From: Erythrocercus mccallii
Lineage: Eukaryota; Chordata; Aves; Passeriformes; Dicruridae
Length of the DNA: 64,000 nucleotides
Direction of reading: 5' to 3'
Assembly: GCA_013397435.1 (NCBI GenBank)
Contig: VZRG01000749.1
Location: 124,001 to 188,000 of the forward strand
Shown piece by piece: positions 26,726 through 39,143 of the stretch. Numbering within the stretch: the stretch's first letter is position 1; every line of letters begins with the position of its first letter. The notes under the pieces are model-generated. The model had not been told where the DNA came from. It searched no databases and saw only the letters and a program-made list of their open reading frames with translations. The position numbers and the translations under genes were made by a program.

Positions 26726-28409
26726 AGCCATACAGATTTAGCTCATCTAGACTAGACATTCTGTCTTTCACTAAGATGTGAATTACCTTTAAAAATTTGC
26801 TATCCACAAAAGCAGGAATTTGTACCTTTAGCTGGTTATTACCTAGTCTTTGCATTAATGATTTTGAGCTTTGGCTGTTCTTTATTAATTCATGGTGCTT
26901 GTGGATGTTCACCTAAATCACAGAGCTTTGTTTCTGCTCCAGGCTGAATGTCTGTGGCTGACACCTCTTGGGTAAGTCGTGGTTTATGCATGTTTTTTGC
27001 TTGTATGAGTGTGCATATGAGAGTCTGAGTTTGATAACCACTTGATAACTTTTATGCCAACACCATCTCATTTGCAATAATTTTTATGGAAAAAATAGAG
27101 ACATATTGCAGAAAAAACAGTCAGGATGCCTGCATTCACATTCAGGCACTGTATTCATTAGCCCCAACACATTTGTTTGCACGTAGAAACTAGGGAAGCA
27201 CCAGAGCATGGACCATGCCAGGTCATACCCAGCTCAGTGCAATCAACTGTGGTCCTCAAGGTCTCAGACTCTGCTACTGGTTTCATCTTGTAGCCTACAA
27301 AAGTCACTTTTTGCAAAGGGGGAAGAGCCTTGACTCTGGCCTTACTTCCACAGAGTTGCTGTGGCATCAAGCAAATTTTATGTTCAGCTTCTGTTGGTGA
27401 GAAGCCAAATTCTCCATCATATAGAATTCTGCTGCTCAGTTCATGTCTGAAGAACATTTTCAGGGCTTTTACATGATGATGGTGAGCAGTGAAACTTGTA
27501 GCTGCTGTCATGAGACAAATCTGTTCTTGCCAGTGAGACAAATTTATTCCTAGAGATCTGAGTTGCTATCTTTAGAAGGCTTTTCTGAAATAATCCAGTA
27601 TTTCTCTCATTGTTTAGCAGTTATGCCTTTCTTTCTTTGACTTTTGACCAAATGAGCCTGGACTCTAGAACAGTCTCAGTTTTAATTCCCATTTTATTTG
27701 ATGTTTCCTCTTTTCTTGTGTACATCAGCTACTGGTATATACTTGCTTAACAAAACACAAAGAAGTGAAGCAGGGGAGAATATCTAAGCTGAAGTTCAAA
27801 TGTTCAGCTAGCTCCTATTTAATTAAGGAAAAGAACCCCTATTACCTAAAATGTTCACATCTCTTTGAGAATTGTCAGTTATTCACTATTTACATGGGAT
27901 TTAATAACACTATTTAGTAATCAATTGTGATATCCATGGCAACTTTGGCATTACAGGGCCTGATATCTTGTGGGAACATGGCTGAAGAAACACTAACTCT
28001 TAACCTTTAATACACAGTTCTTTTGTGCCAGGTTTCAGAGGAAGGTAAATTTTCCATTTTGTGTCTTAATCCTTTCCTTAAAGAATAAATCTGCTTTTGG
28101 TCACCACGCCTTTCATGTCCTCTCTCTTTTAACACCTGCTGTGTGTCGTACAAGTAAAATGCTACCAAGGGACCAGGAGAGGAATGATGCAAGGTACAGT
28201 GGCATCAGGTTGCATTTGTATCCCTATATCTGAGTCTGTATCTCTAGAACTTTATATTGAAATCTGGAAGATGGACTGCTCAGATGCCATTTATTTGGCC
28301 AGGAGCATATCACTGACTGTAATACATTTTTACCTACCTTTGACAGTTTTTTTTCTGTTGCACAAGAGTATTGAACCTCTTTTGCCTTGTATTCCTGCAC
28401 TTTGGTGAC

Positions 28410-29110
28410 AACAAGCTCAAGCATTGCTATGGGCTGCTGAAAGAGTGGCTGCAAAGCTGTCTGGTGGAAAAGAACCTGGGGGTGCTGGTAACAGCCAGCT
28501 GAACACGAGTCAGTGTGTGCCCAGGCGGCCAAAAAGGCCAGTGGCATCCTGGCCAGCAGGACCAGGGTGATCACGCCCTGTGCTCGGTGCTGGTGAGGCT
28601 GCAACTCCAGTCCTGTGTCTAGTTCTGAGCCCTCCACCGCAAGAAAGACATTGAGGGGCTGGAGTGAGTCCAGAGAAGGGCAACAGAGCTGGTGAAGGAT
28701 GCAGAGAGTGAGTCATATGAGGAGTGGCTGAGGGAGCTGGGGGTATTTATCCTGGAGAAAAAAAGAGTCTGAGGGAGGCCTTATCACTTGGTGCAACTAC
28801 CTGAAAGGAGGTTGTAGCCAGGTGGGAGTCAGCCTCTTCTCCCAGGCAACCAGGAATAGGACAAGAGAAAATGGCCTCAAGATGCACCAAGGCAGGTTCA
28901 GGTTGGAAATCAAGAACCTCTTCCCGTTTGTTAAGCATTGAAACAGGCTGTCCAGGGAAATGGTGGAGTCACCATCTCTGGAAGTATTCAAGAAACAACT
29001 GGACATGGCACTTAGTGCTATGGTTTAGTTGGCATAATGGTTTTCAGTTTGAGGTTGGAATCAATGGTCTTGGAGGTCTTTTCCAACCTTAATGACTCAA
29101 TGATTCTATT
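28410..29110 (+). mobile_element. CR1 LINE 3' fragment, plus strand
   Basis: Sense-strand CR1 sequence runs from the late reverse-transcriptase region to the 3' end. Readable blocks in order include AAGAACCTGGGGGTGCTGGT, GTGTGCCCAGGCGGCCAAAA, AAGAAAGACATTGAGGGGCT, CTACCTGAAAGGAGGTTGTA, CAGGCTGTCCAGGGAAATGG and GGAGTCACCATCTCTGGAAG. It closes with CTTTTCCAACCTTAATGACT and a degraded ATTCTAT octamer at about 29110. Relative to related copies it appears to lack about 24 bases after GGCATCCTGGCC. In-frame stops show it is inactive. About 700 bp are retained. A second CR1 in the same orientation lies 445 bp downstream. Confidence 0.95.
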
Positions 29111-29555
29111 CAAATTTCTACTGCTGTTATTTTAATAACAAAATAATGAAGATTTTTCTCTAATTGTTTCTGGTCCTCCAATCAAATATCATTACCTAGG
29201 TGTGTTTCAGCCCTGATTTTATTAATATGCTGGTGGAATTTTGGATAGATTGCTGAGCCTTGATTTCTTTGCAATAGTCTTTCTGCTTAGTCTTTATGGC
29301 ATTTGTACTTGAGCATTTTATTGTTCTATTTTTAGTTAGAATTTCAGCCAATTTCCTGGTATTAAAATGATAGTCTGGCACAAACTCTCAGGGAGATCCT
29401 TACAAACCTGCTGATAGGTATGATTAAGGCTGGCTGAAAATTTTCCATTGAAACTCTCAGTTAATGAAAACTGGTTCATGACTCAGAGACAAGTGTTGAG
29501 GTTTATTTTTGCCACAGAAGTTTTTATTGAATGAAAAACAAATGCCAGTAGAGCC
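29111..29555. other. Unique spacer between two CR1 copies
   Basis: AT-rich DNA without recognisable gene, repeat or regulatory motif. It separates two plus-strand CR1 fragments. Confidence 0.6.
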
Positions 29556-29737
29556 ATTTCAGGAAAGTTGTGGTACCCCATCCCTGGAAGCATTCAAGGT
29601 CAGGATCCATGAGTCTTTGAGCAATCTGATCTAGTGAAAGACATCTGGGATGTCTTTCACTAGAGATGCAGGAGGGTTGGATCTGGTTGATTTGTAATAT
29701 CCCTTTCAACTCAAACTGTCTCATGATTCTATGATTT
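29556..29737 (+). mobile_element. CR1 LINE 3' end, plus strand, with embedded palindrome
   Basis: CCCCATCCCTGGAAGCATTC, AAGGTCAGGATCCATGAGTC and GAGCAATCTGATCTAGTGAA match the sense CR1 3'-UTR. The copy ends in the diagnostic CATGATTCTATGATTT. Where other copies run on from GATCTAGTGAAAGATGTCC into CCTGCCCATGGCAGG, this copy instead has a perfect palindrome and then rejoins at GCAGGAGGGTTGG. It is a short, 5'-truncated copy. Confidence 0.93.
29630..29664. repeat. Perfect 16-bp-arm palindrome inside CR1
   Basis: TCTAGTGAAAGACATC at 29630-29645 is followed by TGG and then its exact reverse complement at 29649-29664. A 16-bp perfect stem with a 3-base loop is not part of the CR1 structure as I know it. 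It lies where the CR1 would be expected to continue collinearly. The simplest explanation is a template-switch mutation after CR1 insertion. Confidence 0.9.
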
Positions 29738-30395
29738 ACATTGGTGAATAGCAGCCCCCATGGATTCTGATTTTCTTTTTTTTTCTCCAGTAAGATGAAA
29801 CAAGCATCAGGTAAAATTGCTTGAATAGATGAAAACATCAAATAATATATATCTGAACTCTCAAAGCAGAAGAAGTTGTAAAATGGGTTTTTAAATATTC
29901 TTTCTCACAAATGGAGTGTACTGTGTAACCTGTTACATCTGCAACTGGGCTTAAATGGAGTCAAAACATGTCTGTAAATAATAAAGCAGCTATAATCTCA
30001 AGTACATCTTTACAACTCCACAGGTCTGGTATGGGAGGCTTTGTGATGTAAAATAAGCTTTCAGAAATGGAGATCAGGGAGAAAATTCAATTTTTCATTA
30101 ATTGCTGCAGCACCTCCTTTCAGGATCTGGATGCTGACAATAACCCCTAGGAAGCAGCTGGAGGGAGCTGGAAGTTTGATCCCTCCTGGAAATCATCTCT
30201 TAGTGTGGATATCAATTAGTTTGTGGACTAATATTTGTGTAGAGGTGGATACCCACCTTCCACCAGCCAGCTGCCACATGACATCTTTTTCTCTTTTCTT
30301 ATCAGCTTAGGGCAAATGGCAAAAAATGCTAATTGAAGAAGGATAAGCCTTGGGTGTCTAATGAACATTCCATGGTCACAAGTAAAAATGCATAT

Positions 30396-30437
30396 CCCAA
30401 CCCTGGAGGTGTAATGTATAGCCCAACCCCGGAGGTG
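30396..30437. repeat. 16-bp direct repeat, period 26
   Basis: CCCAACCCTGGAGGTG (30396-30411) and CCCAACCCCGGAGGTG (30422-30437) differ at one base. The wording resembles the CR1 3'-UTR, but flanking sequence does not support a CR1 call. Confidence 0.7.
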
Positions 30438-33400
30438 AATAAACATCTTGAAGGCCAGTTACTGCAAGTGAAGCTGTGCCTAATGTCCTGTAGCTCTAGG
30501 ACTGTAGGCCCTAGCCTCTCCCTGGGTGTAAGGAGAGTGAAATTTCTATAAGTATGATATACAGCACTGCAGTGGGAATTACAATATCTCTGTATGGTTT
30601 GTTCTTAAATGAGTGATCTGCAAGTAAAAATTTTACAGAATTGGATGTAATTATTTCCTATCTATTTAGTATTTGCTGTTTCGAATGTTCTGCTCTCTAT
30701 AGGGCACTAGTGGACTAATAGAAGATAAGGCATTATGGAACATGGAGCAAAAATATGTCTGGACATATGTTCAAATTGTATTTGAAAAGAATAAACCAGC
30801 AAATTATGTATACCGATCACAGAATTGATTGAAAAGATATGTCATTAATTTTTCAAAAGATAGCGGCTTCCAAAAATGCAAGGTTTGTCTGCAAGGTTCT
30901 CATTATGACATGATGAAGGAAGAATATTAGAGATCTCTGCAGGAACTTCAACGACAACTGGAGATCATAATCCTGTAGGAGAGGAGTTTCCAAGAACAAA
31001 ACTCTGATTTTCCATCTGAGTGTTTGGAAAACCAGCCACTTTCAGGTGTCTGCTGTGTCTTTTAAGAAATGTCCTGTTCCCATTCCAACACTGACTTCAG
31101 ACTACTTGAACCTTTGAAAACCTGCTAGGTACCTTTGAACACCTGGGTATATTCATAATCATTCATGACAATTGTTGATACAACTCACTGCTTGCGGAAG
31201 CTGAAGGCACATTTCCTATTCCCTTTCATAAAATTAGGCCAGCGCTTTAAGCATTCTGGAAAGATCAGAGTTTTGCTTTGTTCCAATGTACCTCTAAGCT
31301 TGGATTAGTGCCCAAAAATGCATTGACATACAACAACACCTGAATTCAGCTCTGTTGAGAACGCAAATACATTCACCAAGATAGAGCTGTGGGGTTTTAT
31401 TGATTTTCCAAGAAAGCACAGGTCTTGGGGCGGGGGGAAGGGGAGGAATAATCTGTTTGTTTAATTTCTTTAATTTTTAGAAAATCTAGAAAGTTTAACT
31501 TTTCACCTTGCAGCCCCCTCACACAGCAGTGATCTACCAGATGAACAGAGATGAAATGACGCTTGCTATACAAATTAAAAAATGTGGGTTAAACAAATGT
31601 TTAGTAGAAACAGTGAAATATTAAAGAAAAAGAATCATAAAGCTCAATTGATACAAAAACCTAGAGGCATAATAATGCTCTTTTTCAAAGGCACGAAAGG
31701 TGGTTTCATGCTATATGAAGAAGGAATAGAAAATTCTCTTGACGTACCAGCAATCATGGATCTTATTTCTAGATTATGTTATTTAACCTCCAAATATTGT
31801 TCAGAGCTTCATCTAAGTACTACATGTTTGAGAAATTGGTATCTGTTGGCCCTTTTTGACTGTGAGGGATGATCTCCAAGGTGATATTTAATTAGAACAC
31901 CAGCTATCACCATGATCTCTCAATGTTGGCTGAGCCTTTCTTAAGTTTTACCTGTAGATAAAGCATGGTATAGTGGAACTTGCATTAATTTTCTCCTTTG
32001 CTCTAAATCTTTTCCTTGGTGTGTGTGTTGTGTGTGAAAACATTGGTAGTTTCCAGGTCTTCTGCACTAGAAATGTAGAATGTGTAGGCAGTGGCAAAAT
32101 GCTCACTGATTTTGATGGGACCAGCATTTCACCTGAGAAATCCTAATCCCAGTGAATTATAAATGAATGGTTTGCTTCCAACCAACAAATGCAAACTGGA
32201 AGTCATCTGTCCTCTTAAAATGAGTCTTATTGCCTCCTGGCTCCAAATTAGTTTTTGGTGTTAGGCAAACATCCTCCCTTCATGCAATCCTTCAAACAAT
32301 GAGCTTTCCTGATACCTGAAAGCTTAGAGGGACATATATGTGAGACACAGAAAATATGGCAAAAAAAACAACAAACCACGGGGGAGGCAGGGGGGAAAGA
32401 AAAGGTGTCCTGTTTACAGATGTGTGTGTTTGGTGGCTGGCTGACTTAGCTAATGTGCCATGTGTGATTTTGGTAGTGCATCTCGTCACTGGCTTAGCAG
32501 AAATTAAATTACTGCTGTCACATATGAGGTCTGATAGAAATACACAGGTGGCCCCAGCTTGCCTGGGGACTTCAGAGAGAAGGCCCAACTAGACAGGTCT
32601 GTTTGCCAGCAAATGTGAAATGCAGAAATGCCCTCAAGGCTTTGGAGACATTAATGGTAGGAGAGGCCCTCAGCAAGGACCTGTGTCATGTGATTTGATA
32701 TGGAAAGAGCCCACAGTGCCAGACTCCAGATACCAGTCCCAGCAGCACTGCTACCCAAATCCTAACCATGAGAGAAATGTGGCTAAGAAGAATCCCTCCA
32801 AGTGGACGGGTCATTTGGGAGGTAAAATGATACTGTGCATGCTGGCTCTTCCAGGTGCCTGCCTATGCTGTGAGCAAAGCATTTGAAGATATGAAGTCCT
32901 ATTAAATACAAACAGGGATGTGTTTTATTCCTAAGAGCATTTTATTCTTTTAATTTTTAGCATTTTCCTCGAGCCTTAAAATACTTGTCTTTACTCTCTC
33001 CTGGAGTTTTTCCCACTTGTCTGATACTGTACAGCAAGGAGAATCCAACTAAAATATCAAAGTTAGGGGGCTTATTTTATGCTGTGGATGACACCCCCAG
33101 GTGATGGTTTCTTAGCAAACAATGTATGTCCTCTTAGAAGGAAATATATTCTACCAGTCATTGGAGAGTCAGTGTTGGAGCTTATGCTGACAGGTGCTGG
33201 CTCTTGGAAGGGAGCAGATGGCAGAGAGACATCCAGCAGATCTAATTAAACAAGGAGACATCACATTAACTATGAAGGAAATGTACTTAAGTTCAGTCCC
33301 GTCACACTTGGAAGAAGTTCTGTCAGTGCTGCTTGGAGCTTTGGGAAAAAATTGTGTGTTGTTATTATTATTTATTTTATTAGGTGTGTTGACAAGGGGG

Positions 33401-33847
33401 TTAGCCTCTCCAATACACACACTCACCTATGCTGTCTCCTCCTCAGGATGGAAAGCCCTATCAGTGGCAGCTGATAGGACTTCAGGAACAACCAGTGCGA
33501 AGAGCATAGGAGGCAGGTAAAGCAAGATGCTGAACTCTGGCCTTTAGAATAGGAGGATGCCTCCTGCAATAACCCATGGTTTAGACTTCATCTTCTGATG
33601 ATTCTTTTTTTCCTGGTCTTTGCAAACAGAGGTGGTCAAGAGGATACTGTCTCTGTTCTCCTTTCTCTGCAATATGAATACAAGAGATTCAGAATATTTA
33701 AAAGTCTCACTTTTCAAGTGAATGATTGGAAAATCCTAATTATTGTATAGTAAAAAGGGTTTGAACACATTACAGGATTTTTTTCTCTCAGAAAATACCT
33801 AGTTTTTATTGAAACAATTTTTCTTTGAAGCTGCAAACCATTAGGCT

Positions 33848-33869
33848 GATAGTATACAGATAGTATACA
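33848..33869. repeat. Perfect 11-bp tandem duplication
   Basis: GATAGTATACA occurs twice in direct succession, followed by a partial GATA. Confidence 0.85.
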
Positions 33870-36800
33870 GATATTATGCTTACAACAAAAATATAATCAT
33901 TAAAACCACTTTCTAAACAAAGCTGTAAACTTTTTGTGAAAAAAACATTAGGATCACTCATATGCACAGATACCAATTCACTAAGTGGTAGGATAATGAA
34001 CAATCTAAGGCATACACTAAAGTGCAGATAATGAGACTCCTACTTATTCACATTTCATTAGCAGTATAAAGGATTGAAATCAGCTCTGTTGCTACTCATT
34101 TCATAAAGCATTGTCATCACTTTCATTTAAAAATACTGATCTTAGTTCTCTCTAATTACTGTATAAAAGCCCGAGATATTGTTTCCAACAGATCAGGTTT
34201 ACTTTCCTGAACAAAAATGGGCATGGGCATCATAACGAGCTTTGTATCAGCTAGTCAGGTTTATTCACCCCTACAATGGCTCATCTTACTCTGGAAATAA
34301 AGGGACCGCTGGCTGACCTTTTGTTTCAGAGTTCATGGGCCAGGAGCCTCTTTTGAAGCACAGCTGACCTCTGCCTTGGAGCTAGAGTGGCTGTTCCCTT
34401 CAGACAAAATACACCCACTGAGATAAAATACTTCATGAGCAAAGGTTCCAGCAGCTCCCAAGGACTGGGAACCCCATGAAGTGCTGAGGGTGTGAGGAAG
34501 AGGAGGTCTTTACCTCCCTGGACCTTGCTGCAGAACCAGGAGGCTGCCCCTCTGTTGCAACATCTCAGTGCTCATTGCTGCAGCTGCAGGGAGCAAATGT
34601 TATCCAATACTTGCACCCTGTTACTGGACAATTTTACTGACCCTGTCCTGACTGGTTTCTACCACGAGGATAGTTGGTTGGCCCCAGTTGTTTGGTACTG
34701 CTAGCTCAATTGCCTTTCTCCTCTTTAAGACACTTTAATACCTACATAAATGTTATGTTATTGGTTTTTTCCTTCATCAAACCCATAGTTCTCAGATATT
34801 TTGAGTATAAAAACCTAGAGCAGATTATTCTGAATACTGACAACTTAACATTTAATAACTTTTATACTCTTTTCTGCTAAATGTGCTCCATTTAAGAGGA
34901 AAATAGCTCTTGCTTATGTTCAGAGAGCATGATTGATAGTCAATTAATGTTTGGTTCACTGGTACACCTCATCCTGAACCTGCAGCTCATCCTAGACGGG
35001 AGTTACTAAACTTCACTGCTTTTATGTGAGAAATATTCTTGAAGTGTAGTAACTTCACTTCACATGAAGTTTGCTCCAAGTAGTGAGTGAAGGATTGAAT
35101 TGCTTACAGATTCCTAGCAGAACTGTGGGCAAGAAAGATAGAAGACACTGGCCTAGGTGTTCTAGGTGAAGCTCTGTGTGGCCTATTGCTCTGAAAATAT
35201 AGCACATTACTTTTATTTTAAAACAGTGAATGGATCAATAGAACAATGCTGCAGAAAGATTAATTTTGGATCACAGTCATTCTTGGAAAATATTCATCAT
35301 GACGGAATAATTGCTTCACAGTACAAAATAAAAGGGACAATCTTGATTATTTAAGCATATTCTTATTATGTAACAATCACTTTATTTAGCAATAGAGTAT
35401 TATTTTTAAAACCATGTTACTAAGAAATAGAGCATTTTTGGGTTTAGTAGTAATCTTTAAAGGCAGAAAAGGATTTTGTTTTTCTCTACAGTACCTGCAA
35501 CCCATTTATTTATTAGGTTGATACATTTTTCTTCTTGTTTTTAAGGTTTTGTTTATTTATTTATTCAGTTTTCATAGGATTAAGGAGGCTGCATATTTGT
35601 GACATGATTTCATTCAAAATTCATTGATATGTCACTGTGTTGAGTAGAGCATGGAAATACTTCGGTCTTCGTCCCCAGATGCCACAGACAGAAGTCCTTC
35701 ATAGGCTTCACTGGCACCACCATGCTTGATAATCTGGTGGCTGCAGTCAAAGAAGCTTTGGTAGAAATTCTGTTGACTCATAAAAATACAGCTGCTATGC
35801 ATGAAAGTGATAATCAGAGTCCTGCTTATTAAAAAAACCAAAAATTCTCAGCATTTTTAGAGAGACGAGCCTGTATGAGCATTTTAAAATCTTCTATAAG
35901 CCCAAGTTCTGTTTCTTGAAAGGATGAATTCAAATATTCCTAAGTGCTTTTTCAAGGAAGAAAAGACAGGAACTCTTCCTCCTGTGCTTTGCAATTTAAC
36001 CCTGTAAACCTGTGAAAAAAGCAGTCCAAAATGCTGCTGGATCTACATGGAAGGTTTTTTTTCCTTTCCTGCTTTGCACCAATGAAAATAACTTCTCAAA
36101 ATGCTGTAATTAGTAGACTTATTCTGATATTCCTGTCTTCTATGTCAAATTTTTATCAAGAAACAGAGTCTGCATCCAATTAAATGAGAAAAAGGTGGGT
36201 TGATTTTTGCAATGCTGTTTCTATTGAGCTTGATACACTAATGGTTCTCTGAGAAGTCTCCAAAGGTGGCACAGTGTTTTCTGTTCCAAGCTGAAGGCTA
36301 ATCAGGCTGGCAGGGAGGCAGTAGGAGCTCCTGGGAGAAAAGACGAGGCTGATCACTGCTGATCCCCCTCCCTGCAGGCTGTGGTGGCTTTCAGCCCTCC
36401 TATTCAAGGCCAGATATTCACTGATTTTTGACATTCCAGGGCTTTGTACTGCCAATCAGTACAAAGGTTGGGATCCCACTGACTTGTTCTGCCCTGGCTT
36501 TGTGCAGGTTACATCTGTCCAGAGAAACCATGTGAGCTGATAGAGGGGTTTGTACTGCAAGTGATGGTGATGACCCTGGGTCCACACCAAGCGCATTTCA
36601 ATGCTTATGAGGCACCTCTGTCCTGTGCAATGATGCTTCTTAGAGTATGGTAAGTGGAGATAACTCCTTTCAAAAGTGCACTCATGATCCAAACTAAAAC
36701 ATTACAGTTCAATGCACTGATATAGGCAGAAATATCAAGAGGGGAAAATAATGGTAAAACATCCTGGTGAGTGGCTCCAGAATTTCACTGAGGATTGTCT

Positions 36801-38998
36801 TGAGAAGAAAACAAACCCAGGGACATAACAGAGAGTGAATGAACAGCCAGTGAAATTTCTGAGAGGTAAATGGTTAATAATAGCAAAATCCCAGAGATAA
36901 GTTCTCAGGGATTTAATTTTTAATTACATTTTTTGTTATAAAATAGGTCTTTAGAAGACATTCAAATTGACAGAATAGAAAGAAGATTATTAAATTTCCT
37001 CATATTCTTGTGATAAGCAAAAGCCCAATAAAAGGAGGAGAGATGAATCCCTTAGGTTTTGTTTGTAAAAGCAAACTGCATTTGGACAATGGATTCTATT
37101 GTTTCCATTTTCATATAAGCTAATGTAATGATTAATATTTTGCATTACTTGAAAAATACGTGCTTCTTAGTCCCTTAGGGTTGTCAGTGAGATACACTGC
37201 CATAGTTGTCTGCTCCTTTTCCTTCTTTCTTAAGTAAAAATTACTTCCTCCGTCCCCTGGTTTCTAAGTGTCTTTCCAAGAAAAAAAACCAACATAGCAA
37301 CTCATTGTCATCTGGTTGGGTGGAGAGAGGATGTGCAATGGAAGCTATCCAGAGATGTGTTTCCAGGGAAAAACATATGCCATGAAAATCTGAATGACCC
37401 AAACTACAGACTACAAGGACTACAACACAGCAGAGGTGGAAAAAGGAACAGGCATTTAAACAAATGTACATTAAGCACCTGAGCCTTTATGGTCTGTTTA
37501 GAAACTTCTTGCCAAATATAACATTTAATTTCAATACCAGTGTCAGTCTTAGATGCTATCTCTTCCACTTGATGCCAAGAGTTATTATTAATTGCTGTCT
37601 GAGTGCTCATCTTTATGCAGCATGTGGAGACTGACTAATGTAGCATTTAGGGACTTTCAATCAATTCACATAAATGCAAGCCAAGGACAAATTGCAGGGA
37701 ACTTCCACAGCAAGCATGGGAGTGGAATGAAGGTTTATTTGCTGGAAAGACATTAGGCAATAATCCCTTCTTTTACTGTGCAAGACTGTGTTTGGGTTAG
37801 AATCTGACCTAAAATTACATGATTGTTGTTCTAACTGTTTCCATTGTTCAGTAGAGAATGAATCAAGAAATGTAATTTCCAGTTTTACAAATTTAAAGAT
37901 AGTATTGATACTTCTCCCCTCTTTAAATCATTCTAGTTGCTGCCTATTAATCTCTGCTTTTCATAGCTAATTACAATTGCTCTTTGCAAACCCTTTCCTT
38001 CTTAACTGCTATTTTTAAGGGTGAGTTATAATGGCAGATAGATTCCAGAAAATTCTTTACTCTGAGCTGTTTTCAGTTCTACTTACGTTTTTATGATAGA
38101 TTGATATCCTTACATACATAGTGAAATCTTCAAAGCCTGCTGTTCCTTTCTGAAAGAAAATAAAATTCTTCAAACAATAAAAATTTTTCCTTTCTAACCT
38201 GTGTATCTGATGTCACTCAACCTTTCTTTCTGAAGCTAAATAGAGCTTTTTCTAACCAAGGAGTAGCAAAATAAGGATATTATTTTTTGTCATGTCTGAA
38301 TGTATTCTTTTCTATTCACCTGATGACTCCACTTATTTGGAAATCTCTAAATACATCTTAATCTGAAAAGGTACAGTGATTAGTGTGCTTCTTCTCTTGT
38401 TTTCAGTCAGGCTGTGTTTTGTTCCCTGAACTTCAAAGAGCTGATTATAATGTATCCTGGCTTCTTCTGGGTCGGGATTTTGATCTTATTCATAATAGGA
38501 TAAATAGGAAAAACTTGCTTGAAATCATTGTCTCCTGTCAACAAAAATAAGATCTGACTTGGATTTTATTAAGAGATAACTGTATTTGCTGTGTTACTCA
38601 CACTCCAACTCTCCATCGGTTTCCTGTCTGCCTCCAAATCCTCACTGCAGGGTGTCCATACAGTGTAGGGACACCTCAAGAACTCTAAGCCTTACTTATA
38701 TTTTTTCCCATGACTAATTCCTGCTTCTGGTGCTCCTGCCTTCTGCTTGCTCTCTCACAATAGCTCTACAGGGTTTTTCATCCTCCCTTCTTCTCAAAAA
38801 TCCCTTCATCAGAGCTCTCTGTCCTGAGCTATTTCAGCTGTTTGATTCACTAGAAATTATTCCAGATGCCATGCATCTCTCTTCTTTTCACTGTTGAGTC
38901 CTCTTGCTGTGACTAATTAGGACATTATCTGCTGTATGAAATAATGGCTTGCAATAGTTGCTTCCTTTTGGGTCACAACAGTGGGCAAATAAACACGG

Positions 38999-39143
38999 AA
39001 TCACAGTATCATAGAATGGTTTGGGTTGGAAGACACCTTAAAGATCATCTCGTGCCAACTCCCTGCCATGGGCAGGGACACTTTGGAAAACCACCAGACC
39101 AGGTTGCCTGGCCTTGAACACTCCCAAGGATGGGACAACTCAG
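38999..39143 (-). mobile_element. CR1 LINE 3' end, minus strand
   Basis: The plus strand reads TATCATAGAATGGTTTGGGT, TGGAAGACACCTTAAAGATC, CCATGGGCAGGGACACTT and CCTGGCCTTGAACACTCC, the reverse complement of the CR1 terminus including the CATAGAAT octamer. About 145 bp remain, with a small deletion after CAGGTTGCC. It is the clearest uninterrupted CR1 3' end on the minus strand in this window. Confidence 0.96.

Larger units (their letters stand above)
22964..28409. other. Unique non-coding DNA, no gene recognised
   Basis: No gene or transposable element was recognised. The block contains a 13-bp tandem duplication, an imperfect CTG run, and an isolated 29-nt segment (26943-26971) flanked by good consensus splice sites. 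Open frames of up to about 127 codons show no family motif, and several rely on non-ATG starts. Confidence 0.55.
29738..38998. other. Unique non-coding DNA, no gene recognised
   Basis: No gene or transposable element was recognised. Contents include a 16-bp imperfect direct repeat (30396/30422), G-rich runs near 31427-31446 and 32380-32396 that fall short of a full quadruplex motif, and a short GT run near 32019-32036. An 11-bp tandem duplication lies at 33848. A TATAAAAG box at 34162-34169 sits just upstream of a 27-codon frame. The AT-rich part at about 33800-34200 has the even composition of conserved non-coding DNA, but this cannot be tested here. Confidence 0.5.

Noticed and set aside
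27158..27541. 127-codon minus-strand frame
   Set aside because: It begins with a non-ATG codon and shows no recognisable family features.
33194..33520. 108-codon frame with a hydrophobic segment as a membrane protein
   Set aside because: The hydrophobic part comes from a TTATTA-rich low-complexity stretch (about 33358-33385), and nothing else supports a gene.
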